Of a stretch of DNA of 64,000 bases, positions 24,407-36,586 are shown in pieces; position 1 is the first letter of the stretch; the number at the start of each line of letters is the position of its first letter. Under the pieces are notes generated by a model that saw only the letters and a list, made by a program, of their open reading frames with translations, did no database searches and was not told where the DNA came from. This DNA is from Eudorina sp. 2006-703-Eu-15. Lineage: Eukaryota; Chlorophyta; Chlorophyceae; Chlamydomonadales; Volvocaceae. The stretch covers positions 372,001 to 436,000 of the forward strand of contig BDSI01000016.1 in NCBI GenBank assembly GCA_003117195.1. Reading direction: 5' to 3'. The position numbers and the translations under genes are program-made.

Positions 24407-25335
24407 GGAGTGGGCTTACCAGATCCGCGTATCAGGCGTGACACCCAGGCGAGCGCATATGCAGTCCAATTGGTGACATGTTTTTCATTACAATGGAGGG
24501 CTTTCTCCTGGCCCACGCACGCCCGTAGTGGCCCTGGCCCATACCGCACTTTGTGACTGACTGACTGACTGACTGACTGACGGGCCAACTAGTTGACCGA
24601 CTGACACCGCGCACGAGAAACCGTAACGATGTGCCATACTGCACGGAGAGGCGCACGGCTGTACGTGGTGGTGGTGGTGCTGCTGCTGCTTGTGTTCATG
24701 TATTCATGACTATGCCGGTGGCGGGGACTGGTGCGCGACTGGGCTTCCCGGGGCGACCCGCGCGGGGGCACCGAGGGTGGGCGGATGAGTGCAGAGGGCG
24801 ACAGAGACCGCCACCTGCCTTGGCGCCACTGCTCTTCGCCGGAGGTGGGGGGTGCTCACAAGGGTGTGTGGCGGCGCGCATTTGTATCTGTATGCGCACC
24901 AGACGTGTGCGTCGTGCTTTGCGTCCCGTCGCTGACGCCACAACGGCGCTGGGGCATGTTGTCATTTTCAAGCTACCGCGGTTACATTTTGGATCGGACG
25001 TTTGACCCGACGCGGGGGAGCTCCGCGTGGGCGAGGAGGATGCGTGTGTTGCAGGGGGCAATCTCGCGGGCATGGTGAACTGCTTGCACAGCAACCGGTG
25101 GATGTATTTGGTGGCGCGATGCGGTTTCTCGTTGCTCTGCTTATCCTCGGGCTGTCGAGGCAGTCGTGCGGTGCACCGGACCCTCACATCGTCTCGCGGT
25201 CCAAAGGTCAAACACTCCATCAGGAGGCTCTCCTACCCCCAACCCCCCGCCTCAATGAGCCAACAGCTAATGAAACAAATTAAATCCCGAAGTACGGACC
25301 ACACTCCTGAAGGCAAGAGAGGGGCATCTTCTCGG
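24407..25335. other. Convergent intergenic region after the kinesin-like gene
   Basis: No protein gene is recognised. The region should contain the 3' UTR of the kinesin-like gene on the plus strand and that of the membrane-protein gene on the minus strand. It holds a (GACT)n microsatellite at about 24555-24582. I found no plus-strand TGTAA here, so the kinesin-like 3' end is undefined. Confidence 0.5.
24982..24986 (-). terminator. TGTAA poly(A) signal (minus strand), membrane protein A
   Basis: TTACA on the plus strand reads TGTAA on the minus strand, about 350 bp beyond the stop at 25336. It is the nearest candidate signal for that gene. Confidence 0.45.
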
Positions 25336-26465
25336 TCATCTCCGCTTCTTGGTGCCACCGCCTCGGCGGGGTGAGGACCCTGCGGCAGGGCCGGGCGTGG
25401 AGGCTGCCGAGCTCCCTTTGGTCGCTGCCGCGCCGCTGTTCTTTGCCGCTGATGCCGCCGGTCGAGTCTGCTGCCGCTCGTTGCCAAACACGGCCATCAT
25501 GCACAGCATGCTCATGAAGATGATGGTGGGCAGGGGCGAGCAGGCGGTCTGAAACACCGACCACACGAACATGGCGAGGGCCACCACCGACACTGTGAGG
25601 TCGGGGACCTGCAAGCGCAAGAACAGAAAGCCGCGTGATGGCACTGGGTCGTGCATTCGCGCGCCGTGCAACCACCAGTGCCGCATACGGCATAACTGAC
25701 AAGACTGCTCCAAGACCATAATGAGACAGACCAGCACCGGTGCCGGACATTTTTGCTCATATTCCCGCCTCACCCACCATCGGCAAGGCGACCGAGCACG
25801 CCAACAGCATGCCGCAGGACACGGCCAAGAGGTTGGATGCCGTTCCCGCAGCGGCCTCATACGGATCCAGCAGGTCGCTGGTGTCGGTCGCCGTCAGCAA
25901 TGCTGCATAGTGGCGATTGCAGCATGGCGGCCTCATTACTGTTGATACAGGTTGGTACGGATCTGATTATGCCCCTCACCCGGCCAACTGTTTGACGCAG
26001 TTGGGAACTCCGGAGGATTAGGAGGTCTTTTACACACTTTACGTCCAACGACAACATAGTGCACACAGCTCGTTTACTGGCTGTCGCGGCCAATCCTTTT
26101 GCGAACCGTTGACTCGGGCCACAAGAAAAACACACGCACACACCTTGTCTGTCCAGTAGGCGACGAGGAGCGCACGAGCTGTCGCGAGACAGGCACGCAA
26201 AGATCTCTTTGGAAGCCATCTTCCACCATGCACCCGGAAGCGCCACAAGCTGCATAGCGTGGACGTAGTCCGGATAGTTTAGGTGTACTCCGATGGCCGC
26301 TACCTCCAACGCACTCAGCGGCAGATCAGAGATGCGCCCATCTCGTCTAACAGGTATCGTCACCAATGGTGTTTGAAGTAATATAAAAAGAGCAAAACAA
26401 GCGCCGCATATCCGCTGCGCTGGCGAAACCAGCCGGACACGATTCCGTCTCGCATAGAACAGCAT
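25336..26465 (-). CDS. Small multi-pass membrane protein A (unknown family), 239 aa, 3 exons
   Basis: Exons on the minus strand: 26465-26144, 25902-25778, 25608-25336, with phases 1/2 and 0/0 closing. An N-terminal hydrophobic segment (ICGACFALFILLQTPLVTI, about 19-37) is followed by a polar loop carrying LVALPGAWW and a close Cys pair (ACLSRDSSC). Three more hydrophobic segments follow: NLLAVSCGMLLACSVALPMV, LTVSVVALAMFVWSVFQ and PTIIFMSMLCMMAVFG. The C-terminal tail is Ala/Ser/Gly-rich and ends in the basic GGGTKKRR. Membrane protein B, the next gene (26748-27740), has the same order of parts and shared residues, so the two are tandem paralogues. I do not recognise the family. The basic tail suggests a cytosolic C-terminus (inference). 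Confidence 0.7.
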
Positions 26466-26747
26466 TCGTTCGGAAGTGAAACCAGCAGAAAATAAAATTA
26501 GAAATCCATAAATGAACCAACAAAAACATCATGCCGTGTCAACGACCAAAGAAGTTGCCTTGCCCGTACGAAACCCGATCTAGGTCGACTGGGGATCAAG
26601 GTCACGATGAGGCCCATGTTATATGATCATCCAACCTTATAGACGCATCCATGCGTCGTAAGCGCGGCGGGTCAGCCCGCACCGCGGTGGTGTCACACCG
26701 TCGCCAGTCGGAGCCCGTCGGAGCCAACAGACGGGCTGCGTCAGGGC

Positions 26748-27740
26748 CTAATTAGTCTTCTTCGCGTCCGTCTTTGCCACCTGCTTCGCCAGAGCTGGCG
26801 CAGGTTGGTTGTCATCCCCCGATCTTAATAGAACATAGATCGTGATCATCATAGCCATGCACATGTTCGTCACGCCAATCACTTCGCAGCCCGCCTTGCT
26901 GGTCAGGTATGCAAGGCCGCCGTAGCCGGTCACCAACCCGAGCGTCCCATCAAGTACGGCAGATGTGAGCGAGAAAGCAGTTGCCGCGGCCGCGGTGCCT
27001 TGGACCAGCTGCCGGTAGTCTCCCATCTTCTCGACGAACACGTCCACCTGCAGTGTGCGTACGGCGATCACATGTGCTCGAGGTGTACACACGATTGACG
27101 TCTCAAGAAAACTTAACACCTGATAGGTGGCTTCGCTCGGTCGCTCTGTCCATCTGTCACAATGCTGATGTGGGGGAGATTGAACCATATCCCCTACAGC
27201 GTCGATTTCTCCGAAGACGTATCACCCCCTCCTCCCCCCCCCTGCCCTGAAAGTTCCTCCATATTGTGTCACCCCTTAGATCTTGAGAAAGCGACTACTT
27301 CATTAGTATTTGCAACGGAAGCGGTTACTCGAACCTGCCTTCCTCCTATCCCGCTTGTCAGACAGATAGTACCATACCTTATCCTTGATGTCTGCCTTCT
27401 GCAACAGCCCATTTACATCTGTAAGGCTACTCCAGTTACATGGCTGAAACTTGTCTGGATTCACATAGCAGGCGTCGATAGTGAGCACGAACTGCTCGAA
27501 GAACGTTCCAGGCAAGAGTATGTACTTGGAGTAGGGAGCCCATTCTGGATGTGTCTTTAGGAGACCAACAGCAACGGTTTGCAAGGGGCTCCATTTTAGG
27601 TTTCTAACAGTGTCATCGTCGTATTCGACCGGAAAGCTGAATGTCGGAGCATGTGACAGAAGAAACAGCGCCATTGTGACACCTGCCACCCTTTGTTGCC
27701 ACGAAAGGCGCATGCGCCTGCGTAGGTTTCCGGGCGGCAT
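26748..27740 (-). CDS. Small multi-pass membrane protein B, paralogue of A, 220 aa, 2 exons
   Basis: Exons on the minus strand: 27740-27378 and 27047-26748, both phase 0. MPPGNLRRRMRL precedes a hydrophobic segment VAGVTMALFLLSHAPTFSF. A loop of about 90 residues contains YILLPGTFFEQF and a Cys pair in DACYVNPDKFQPCNW. The C-terminal half has hydrophobic stretches around AAATAFSLTSAVL, LGLVTGYGGLAYL and IGVTNMCMAMMITIYVLL, then a charged tail. Shared with protein A are L-x3-A-x-G, a Pro about five residues later, LPG, the AC start of the Cys pair, and the position of the second hydrophobic block. The gene ends 282 bp before A begins, and ZW10 starts its 3' end 247 bp upstream. Function unknown; the Cys pair suggests a luminal or external disulfide loop (inference). 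Confidence 0.7.
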
Positions 27741-27832
27741 AATCGCAGTTCGTCGATTGATTGACTAGCAACGAGAACAGGAACGCGCCCTAACAGAACA
27801 ATCCAAAAGAACGAGTAACTATGTTATGGTAA

Positions 27833-27837
27833 TTACA
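27833..27837 (-). terminator. TGTAA poly(A) signal (minus strand), ZW10
   Basis: TTACA on the plus strand is 150 bp beyond the ZW10 stop at 27988 and about 90 bp before the next minus-strand start at 27740. Confidence 0.6.
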
Positions 27838-27987
27838 AACGAATTGGTGAGCATGCCGAATCTTGGCCGCGCATCTCCAACCGCCGCCGGAGGTTGCGGC
27901 CATGACCGTTGCTCTCGGCCTCGTCGGTTGGTTGACCCGTAAATAATGGTCAACGGCCAGCCAAACAATCCCTGTATCCCTCCCCCA

Positions 27988-30900
27988 TCACTGCAGCTTT
28001 TGCAGCATCGCGCGCCGCCCCGGTGAGTCCTCGCTGATGGCCAGCAAGAGGTGCTCCAGCTCTGGTGCTGCCAGCAACGCCAGCTCCCCCTGGTCCCACA
28101 TCCGCTCGATGTGCGAGATCGTGTCGCTGCCCAGCACCTGCAGCACACACCGCAGCTTGCGGATCTGCGATGCGCGCGCCGCGATCGAACTTGCCACCTG
28201 CAGGGACCATACGAGCCGCAACACGTCAGGAGTGGGATGCGGGTATAAGCAGCGTCAGCCAACATTGGATTTCCCCTATTCACGGAATATAAATGAGCAT
28301 TACTCCAACGTCGAATGTACCCAAGGGCTGCGTTTCATGTATTGTGTAGTTCCACATCTATCATAATTCATTAAGGAATGAATGAATGAACATTACAGCG
28401 GACCCCGAAAAGGGATCATACATATCTAGCCAACATGTCACACGACAACCACGACGACGCGTCCCATCCCCCCGTTCCTGCCCCCGGGGCCCCTGCTCCA
28501 CCTCACCACATCCACGGGGATGCCCGACAGCTCCGGACCCGCGGCCCTCGCCCCCGCCAGCCACGACTCCACAGCGCCGTCCGCCAGCGGCCCCAACAGC
28601 TCTCCCAGCTCCAGGCACTCGTCGTGGCCAATATCGCTGCGGGCCAGGGGATGGGGGCCAGGGGATGCGGGCCGGGGACCACCACCCGACGGTGGGGTTG
28701 GGTCACACACCTCGGCAGAACATCTCAGTCCCACATACACTGGGTCTGTACGGAATTCTGTACGTACGAAGATCTGTACGGCACTGCCGGTTGCTCCATC
28801 TGCAGTAGGGACTGCGCGGGTCGTGCAGGTTGGGTTGTGGAGGGAGACAGCGGAGACCAGATGACCCAGATGGCCCACATCAGCCTCTGTCGGTTTCCGC
28901 CCCGGCACCCTGACCGGGTTGGCCTCTCCACCCTGACCGGGTTGGCCTCTCCACCCTGACCGGGTTGGCCTCTCCACCCTGACCGGGTTGGCCTCTCCAC
29001 CCTGACCGGGACTGTGGGACGATGCCCCTGGCGGCCCTGGCCCGCTGGCCCGCTGGCCGGCCTCAGTGCCTGCCGCCGCCCTTACCCCTTGGCCATCACG
29101 GCCGCCACCAGCTGGCCGCCCACGTGGTTGAGCACCGCCGCCGCCGCTGCCACCCCGTCCTCCGGGCTGAGGGTCTCCATGGCGGTGCGGCCCAGGCGGC
29201 CCAGCGAGTGGAGCAGCTGCTGCAGGGTCCGACGGTGCCGCGCGCCCGACTGGCCCGCGGCAGCAGGGAGGGAGGGAAGGGGAGGTTTCGCTGTCTTTAT
29301 TGACAAAGAGGGAAGGGGAGGGAAGGGATACACACAACTGGTAGGCATCGCTGAGGGAAGCGGAGGCAGGGTGGCGGGAGGGGATTAAGACAGGACATGT
29401 ACGACAGGAGATGCACGACAGGAGGGGTAACAAAGGAGAGCTAAGGCAGGAGCGGAGCGGAACAGAGCAATGAAGGAGCTCGAAGAATTGGGCTTTAGGT
29501 AGGATGATTAGGATGATTAGGATCTGGATCCGGGGGAGCCGGACCGCGAGGGGGAAAGAGGAGGGCAGCAGCAAGGCATCACCCTCCAGCAACACATGGA
29601 CGAAGTCAGCCCCAGGCGCAGCCTCAGCCCACCCCTACTGTCGTTGCCGCCGATCACTTACAGACGCAGCACAGCGATGGGTAAGAGAACAGGTAAACGT
29701 CCAGCAGCAACGATGGGTGCGGCATGACCTGACCGAGGTGGGCCGATTCGTGCCGTACCTTGGATTCCGCAGAGCCCACAGTACGGAGGCCGTCCAGGCC
29801 CGCCAGGATCTCGTCCAAGCTGTTGTAGTGGTTCCGGAGCTGCGGGGTAGGCACCGCAACCGCGTAAAACCAAAGACTCTTGGGCAAAAGGAGGATTGCT
29901 TTCACCTGGTCTTCAAACGCCGCTGTTAAGGTCTTCAAAAGTTGCTGTCCGCGAAGCAGAAGGCAAGCGTGACAGCCCTAGGGGGGGCGAGCCTTGCTTG
30001 GCATCCCGACCCCGCCGCGCTCTGGACGCACCGCACGGACCCCTGACTACTGTCGACGGCGGCAGCGACCGCACGGCTCCTGTGAAGGCTTGGTTCTTCA
30101 CTTCTAACCCACCATGGCATTTACCCTAGGTTCCTCCTCCCCTTTCCTCTCCCTGCCGCTCTCGCCGCCATATTCTCGTTCCCCTCCCTGCCCCTCGCGC
30201 CGCCACCACCGCCGCCCAGATGCGGACGAGGATCCGTGCCCACCGTTGCTCTCCCCCCCACCCGTACACCCGCCATCCCACCTGGTCCCGCATCCGTGCC
30301 CGCGCTGCCGCCCGCAGCTGCAGCGCCTCCGCCAACAGCACCGGCACCGCCGCCTCGCCCGTCGCGGCCTCCAGCGCCGCCCCGTAGCCCTGAGACAGCA
30401 GCAGCAGGGTGTTGGCCAGGTGCTGCAGGTCGTTGACCGCCAGCAGGCCCAGCTGCGGCACGCCGGCCAGCGGGTCGCCGCCGCCGCCGGCGGCCGCCGT
30501 GGCGGCCGCCGCCACGGGCGGGAGGGTGCGGGCCAGCAGCGCGACACCGCCCACGGCACCCAACAGCGCCCGGGACAGGGCCTGGCTGCCTGCGGGCGGG
30601 AGCGGGCGCATACGGTTAGAGGGGTCACCTGCGGACGGTGCGCCCGTGGGTGCTGATCTGGGTCTGGTCTGGACGGGGCTGGCGGGCTTCCGCAGTCCAG
30701 ACCTGTTGTGATGTGATCGACATCAGGGAGAGTGGGGCTGGCGGGTCGGTACCTGACGGGGGCAACTGTTCGCGCGATGCACCCGGCCCAAGGTCCAAGT
30801 AGCACACCGCTGATACCGACTTTTGTTGATGTCTTGTTGATACCTCCCGACTCTCACCTGTCGGCCTGTGCCTGTGGACCTTCTCACCCACGCACCTGCG

Positions 30901-33067
30901 TTCGACTTCGACTTCAGCCCCCCCCCTCATGTCATGGACGAGATAAAGACAGCCCCGCCCCTCGCCCACCCCAGCCCCACCCTACACCCAGGATCCAGCC
31001 CCGCCCCTCACGCACGCACCCCCGCACGCGTCCTCCACCAGCCCCGCCAGCAGCGCCGCCAGGTCGTGGGTACGCCGCGTGATGAGGTAGCGGCCCGTGG
31101 CCAGCAGGGGCCCGTCGGGGCGGCAGCCGCTGGGGGGGTCCCGCGCCTCCCAGTCCTGCACCGGGAGGGAGGGAAGGAGACGATAGGGGTAAGGAGAGGG
31201 ATAGGGATAATGAGGAAGGAGCGAAGACGCGTAGAAGTAAAGCAGTATCCAACACACAGAACCAGCATGGATGGACCGGTGGGCCAACCAAACATGAGCA
31301 CCGAGAGGTGGGCAACAATACGGATGGCGGTGTAACAGCAGTGATGCGGAAAATTCAACATGACGCAATCGCCTGGCAGGACAAATGGAATTGCTGCGCA
31401 GGCCAAATGCACGGCCCGGCACAAAAGCAAGGGGGCCGCAGGGGGGCGCGGTTGTGACGGCGCGCCGTCATGAAAGGCACGTGGTAGCGCTCTTCTTCTC
31501 GCTCTTCTTCTCCGCTCTCCCCTCCATAGGGTGCCCTGCTCCGGCGCGATCTCCTAAGCAGTGCAGCCCATTTTGTGGCGCATCCAGCATCGTCGCACCA
31601 ATGACCGGCAACCAGCACCCGGTAAAACATCACCGTTCGCCTGGTCTCATCCGCCCTCCTTCCCTCCCTCCCTCCCTCCCTCCCCGCCTCCCTCCCATCC
31701 GGGTCCGCCCCGTCCCCACCTGCAGCTCCCCCGCCGCCAGCCGCCGGTAGTACTCGTCGTCCAGCTGCAGCGCCTGCCCCGCCACCACCGTCTCCCACCC
31801 GCCGCCGCCGCCGCCGGCCGCGTCGCCGCCGCCTGCAGCCGCGCCCGCCGCCGGGCTCGGGGTCCCCACCAGCAGCTGTCGCGCCCGCTCCAGGTACTTC
31901 TCCTGCCGGCTGGACAGCGCGTGACGAGCCAGGCTCTCCACCGCCGGCGCCAGGTACGGATCTGGGGAGGGAGCGGGAGGTGGCAGTCAGCGGCGGGCGG
32001 GGTGAGGCGGGCGCGGGGTGAGCGGTTGGGCCCGGAGGAGGAGGACGTCGGCAGCGGGACGCGGCGGGCGGGGGCCTGAGGCGTCGATGGTGCGGGCGGT
32101 AGCGGTGGCGGCAAGCCGACGGACAAAGGGGCCAAGCAGACATGGTACCGTACCGCCTCTAATTATTTGCGGAATAAATAATTAATTATTTACGGCCTCG
32201 CAAAGCTCTAAAACAATTGCCGGGGGTGCCTCGCAAATAATTGGAGTTTGTATATTAATACGTTGGCAGCCTCGCAAAAATAACTCGCAAGATAAATTAA
32301 TCCGTGCAAGCGCACCAACAATATGCTAGGTGCTTTGGTTTAGAATCCCCTAGAACCGATGCTGTTGGGTGCGCAGGGTCGATGGTCGACGCTGCGAGCT
32401 TGTGCGTGCCTGTGACAGGTCTGGTGTTGCATCACCTACGGTACTACACTCCATGCGTTCGCTGCTGTTCCGCCTGGAAGGGCACGGCAACCTCGCAAAA
32501 CTTGTTTTACGGCCAGGGTGCCTCGCAAGGCTTTACAGTTCCCAGAAAAATTCGGAAGCACGCCTCGCAAATAATTACAGTTTCTAAATTCAAAATAATT
32601 TTCCGGTCCTCGCAAATAATTACGCTCGCAAATAATTAGAGGCAGTACGGTAATCAATGCGGTCATCGATCTGGCGGGTTTGGGATCGGGCAACATGGGC
32701 CTCACCCAATGCGCTGCCGAGCCAGCCACGGCACCAGCGCCCTGAAAGCCCAGAAAGCCAAGGATCACATCGCCCCCGACCAACTGGCAGCGACCCCAAC
32801 CAACCGGCAGCGACCCCCCGCCCCTTAGCTCCGCCCCACCCCAGGCCACCCACCCTCTCCATTGGTGAAGTTGAGGTTCTCCGCCATGGCCTCCAGGTCC
32901 GCCGCCGCCGCCACCACCGCCTCGCAGCCCTCCACGTCCTCGGGGTTAGCGGCGATGAAAGGCCGCCCCACGCGGGCGATGTAGCAGTCGGCGGCGGCCC
33001 GCCAGAACGGCGCGCCCAAGATCTAAAGGGCGCGCGGGGGGAAAGAAGGGCGCCCGGGTGTGTGTGT

Positions 33068-33110
<43 letters not shown>

Positions 33111-36100
33111 TGTATGTGTGTGTGAGAGCCAGGGGTCGCGGGGTCCGGCAGCAGGACCTCATGACAGGAGAACCTCGGACAGGAGATTCGGATTCGGACC
33201 CGGAATCAGATCCGGATCCGGACTCTGCCGAGGCCGTCCTGCTGGCTGGCTGTATGGCTGGCTGTCAAGGAGAGGAGTACGGACGAGGCGCGCTCCGAAC
33301 TCTCGCACCATCTGGTTCGTCCCGACGGCGGGGGGCCCGTGACCCGCCCGCCCGCGAACGCGCCCAGCCCGTGTGACGTACGGGCACGTACGGGCCGTAC
33401 CTCCATAAGCCCCTCGTCAAACTCCAGAAGCGACGTGGCTAGCAGCCGCAGCAGGTGCTGGCAGCAGTGCTCCGGGTCGCAGGGACCGCCCGCCGCGCCG
33501 CCGCCGCCGCCGCCGCCCGCGCTGCCGTGCCGCCGCACGGGCCGTTCGCTGCCCGGCGGCGCGGGCTGCCACGCCAGGGTGGCTGGCGCACCCGGCTCGG
33601 CCGCGGCCGTGACTGTGACGTAGCAGGGGGTCGCCAGCATGGGCTCCAGCGCGCCGCTCACCAGGCGACCTGGTGCCGTGATGGGCACACGGGGGGAGGT
33701 GGAGGGGGTGGGGGCGTATGGAGGGGTGTATGGAGGGGGTGTATGGAGGGGGTGTATGGAGGGGTGGGTGCAGGAGTAGATCGACAGGCATGGATGAGCC
33801 GTAGAGGTACTGAGCTGACCGCCGGAGCGAGGAGGCGGTGGTACAGGCGCCAGGGGCAGGAGCAGGTGAAGGTGAGCAAGCCGGGGACACGGCGCGGGGC
33901 GATGCCTGACCCGCCGCCGGGCGATGCGTGCGGCGCGCATGGGGTTTCTCTGTGCCTGACCTGTCCAGAGAGACCCCAGCCCAACCCCAGTCCAGCCCAG
34001 CCCGGCCCAGCCAAGCCTTGCTTTGCCAACGCCAGGGCAGGCATGCAGTCCAGCAGACAGTGGGGATCTGGGGAAGTCAAACCAAGGGGCACGGCGCCCC
34101 CCCTCGCCCCCGACGGGTCCCTTCCCCGGGCCTAGTGCGGCGCTCACCCGTGATGGCCCTCAGGTGCTCCTGCTGCAGGCCCAGCACCTGCAGCGCCGCA
34201 AACAGGTCCGGCACCCGCACCGCGCCGCCGCGCAGCGCCGAGCACACCACCACCCGCCCCGCCGCCGTGTCCACCACCACCGCCTCCTCGCAGCTGGCGT
34301 CCAGCACCTGCGCCCCGAGGCAACCCCCAGGAGGCGACGGAGGGGGATCCGGGGCCAGGACCGGACCCGGGGCGGGGCAAGAGAGGTCGGTGGGGGCGGG
34401 GCAAGAGAGGTCGATGGAGGCGGGGCAAGAGAGGTCGATGGGGGCGGGGCAAGAGACGTCGGTGGGGGCGGGGCAAGAGACGTCGGTGGGGGCCCCGGTG
34501 TGCAGCACGGGGTCCCACTGTGGGCCGCAGGGCGGTGTTAAGCAGCAGCCGCAGCAGAGGCCGTTCATGTTGGCTTGGGCCGGGCTGTGGGAGGTGCGCC
34601 TGTCTCACACGGGGCGTTGTGGACCCGGGCGCTGGTGGTGGACGAGCGCCCAGCCTGGCTCCGAGCTGCTGCCGCTGGGCTTTCGCCTCGCGGAGGGCCT
34701 CTCACACCACCTCTCGGCCCATGTGGGGGCAAGTGAGCAGGAAGGCGGTCCAGAGCGCAGAGAGCACAACGGGCTTCCTTGTCGCCCCCAGAAAACCCAT
34801 TCCTGAGCCATACCAAGCTACCCAAACCTGCCCCGTGGAATGCTACCCCGCCTGTGGAGTGCTAGCCCGCCTGACTCGCCCCCTGCCGCATGCCCTGCCG
34901 TCCGAGCGACATCGTGGCCCCCTGCCAAATCGCACTCCCGCTCACTCCTGGGTCGCCCCGCCCCGATCTGCCTCCACACCGCCTTGCCCCGCACCTCTTT
35001 GAGCTTGGCGCTGCAGCGCTCCGCCGTCTCCTGCAGCAAAGCCACGCTCTCCGCCGTCACCCGCAGGGCACCGCCACCGCCACCGCCGCCATCACCGCCG
35101 CCGGCGCCGGGCGTCCCCGCCGCGCCCTCCTCTCCGGCGCCCTCCTGCTGCTGCTGCTGCTGCTGCTGCCTGGCCTCCTGCTCCGCGAGCTCCTCCTCCG
35201 CGTCCTGGGCCATCTTCTCTAGCTGCACGCAGCAGTAGGCGGCGTCCGAGAGACTGCCTGCGGGGAGGTCCAGGGGCGGCTAGAGGTGAGCAAAGACAGA
35301 TCGGCCCAGACCGCGCCTGGTGCAGGGGTGCCCGGAGCGGTGAGCCCAGAATGAACTCGGTCCAGGGGTTAAATCGAAAAATAAAAGAAATCGGTCCAGG
35401 GGTGTCCGGAGGGCCAGAGGGCGAGGGGCCGTGTCCAGCACGGAGGCTCGGCCGGGAGGGGCGCTGCGGCGGCCTCCACAGCTCTACAAAACCGCCAAGA
35501 GTTAAGCTGGGAAGCTAGCCGTTCAGGGGTCAGGGGCGTGCGACTCAGGGGAGGGTGGCGCACGTGCTTGCCCGCCGCCCCCGGTAGCCCCTGCCTTCGT
35601 TGTGTGTAAGACTGCCTCCCGGGCCCCCCCCCTTCCCCGTGGCGCGGCGCACGGCTCCCCGCCTCACCCGCCGCCAGGCGGTCCTCGAACTCCTGGACCT
35701 GCTTCTCGACATCCTCGGCGGCCTGCCTGCGGCTGATTTCGCGTGAGAGCTCCTGGATGCGGGACACGATGTCCCTGCGGCATTGCCAACAGCGGCAGCA
35801 GCAGACGCAGCAGAGCATTACCAGCAGCAACAATCGCTGCAAAGCAGCTTCAGCCGCGGCAGTGCCAGGGTTGCAGGGGGATTGCAGGGAGGGCGTGGAA
35901 CAGCATGGGGAGGGGGACCGGGTGGTGCCACGGGTACCGCGGGCAACTGTCGACGTCTCCAACATATGACGCACAGCACTGCCGGGCATCTAGGGTTGAC
36001 CCTGCGAAAGGCCAGCCTGGGCGCCGGCCCCTGGTTCAAAAAGTCCAAACCAGCACCTAGCGTCCTGGGGCCCGGGTGTAAGGACGGTTAGCTGGAAAAT

Positions 36101-36586
36101 GCTTCCGCGGATTCTGGGCACCATGTGCTGTAAGACCTACGTCCTTACACCGAGGGAGCCACAGTCCCGACCTGTAGGTGCCGATGTGGGGCAGGATGCT
36201 GGCCTCCGGGCTGTCCGCGATCACCTTATCCGCGTGGTCTGCCAGCTGGCTCAGGGCCTGGTCCAGGCCCTCACCCGGCTGAGCCGCCAGTCGTTGAAGG
36301 AGCCGGAAAAGGTGGATACGGACCTGTGACCCATCCGCGTTTGGAGTAGGCCGGGTATGCAGGGATTGTGTTCAGGTCGTGAGCCGAAGGATGCCGCAGG
36401 TTCAGGTGTGCAGGGCGAGGCAGGATGCGTCACATTGCGCACCTGGTTTTGAAAGTGATCTAGCTGATCGATAGACTCCTGGATGCTAACGGGGTTGGTA
36501 CTGTCTAGGTTGCGGCCAGCGGACCAGGCTGCTCTGACAGCTGCGACCCCTGAGCTCCCCGACATAGGGGATAACGAAAGGTCCAA
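27988..36586 (-). CDS. ZW10: ZW10 homologue (RZZ / NRZ-Dsl1 tether subunit), 844 aa, 14 exons
   Basis: Exons on the minus strand: 36586-36443, 36323-36172, 35774-35668, 35257-34995, 34307-34148, 33669-33401, 33022-32854, 31961-31720, 31155-31020, 30589-30282, 29839-29759, 29249-29086, 28636-28507, 28197-27988. All phases close. The C-terminus is diagnostic: LQQLLHSLGRLGRTAMETL, then AAVMAKGDIGHDECLELGEL, then LQVLGSDTISHIERMWDQGE and a final RRAMLQKLQ. In order and spacing these match the end of animal ZW10, which I know as EIGDRWADGKG and RRAAALAKIK. LLAVNDLQHLANTLLLLSQGY matches the central region. Inserts include poly-Gln (about residue 168) and Gly runs. ZW10 acts in ER-Golgi tethering and at kinetochores. 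The first Met (36586) or a second at 36565 could be the start. The N-terminal third is divergent. Confidence 0.85.
28378..28428 (+). repeat. Dispersed short repeat, copy in ZW10 intron 13
   Basis: Same element as at 19212-19265 but in the opposite orientation: ATGA repeats, then ACATTACAGCGGACCCCGAA, AAGGGATC and CATATCTA. It lies in the intron between exons 13 and 14. Confidence 0.6.
28906..29010. repeat. 23-bp minisatellite, 4.6 copies, ZW10 intron 12
   Basis: Near-identical units with period 23 begin CACCCTGACCGGGTTGGCCT. Copies start at 28906, 28929, 28952, 28975 and 28998, the last partial. There are no spacers. Confidence 0.95.
32148..32650. mobile_element. MITE with 24-bp terminal inverted repeats and TA flanks, in ZW10 intron 7
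   Basis: The left end (32148-32171, starting CCGTACCGCCTCTAATTATT) and the inverted right end (32627-32650) match at 23 of 24 bases. Both sides are flanked by TA (32146-32147 and 32651-32652), which fits a Tc1/mariner-like TA target duplication. The 503-bp body is AT-rich, unlike the G/C-rich host introns. It contains many copies of CTCGCAAATAATTA or CTCGCAA. No transposase frame is present, so it would be non-autonomous. The TA flank is short, so the superfamily is only inferred. Confidence 0.8.
33058..33124. repeat. (TG)n microsatellite, ZW10 intron 6
   Basis: A 67-bp TG tract is interrupted by a few TATG units, between ZW10 exons 6 and 7. Confidence 0.95.
34371..34490. repeat. 24-bp minisatellite, five copies, ZW10 intron 4
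   Basis: Five consecutive units with period 24 begin GGCGGGGCAAGAGA, then G or C, then GTCG. Units start at 34371, 34395, 34419, 34443 and 34467. Confidence 0.95.

Noticed and set aside
28906..29010. Regular 23-bp repeats resembling a CRISPR array
   Set aside because: Copies are directly adjacent with no spacers, inside a eukaryotic intron; it is a minisatellite.
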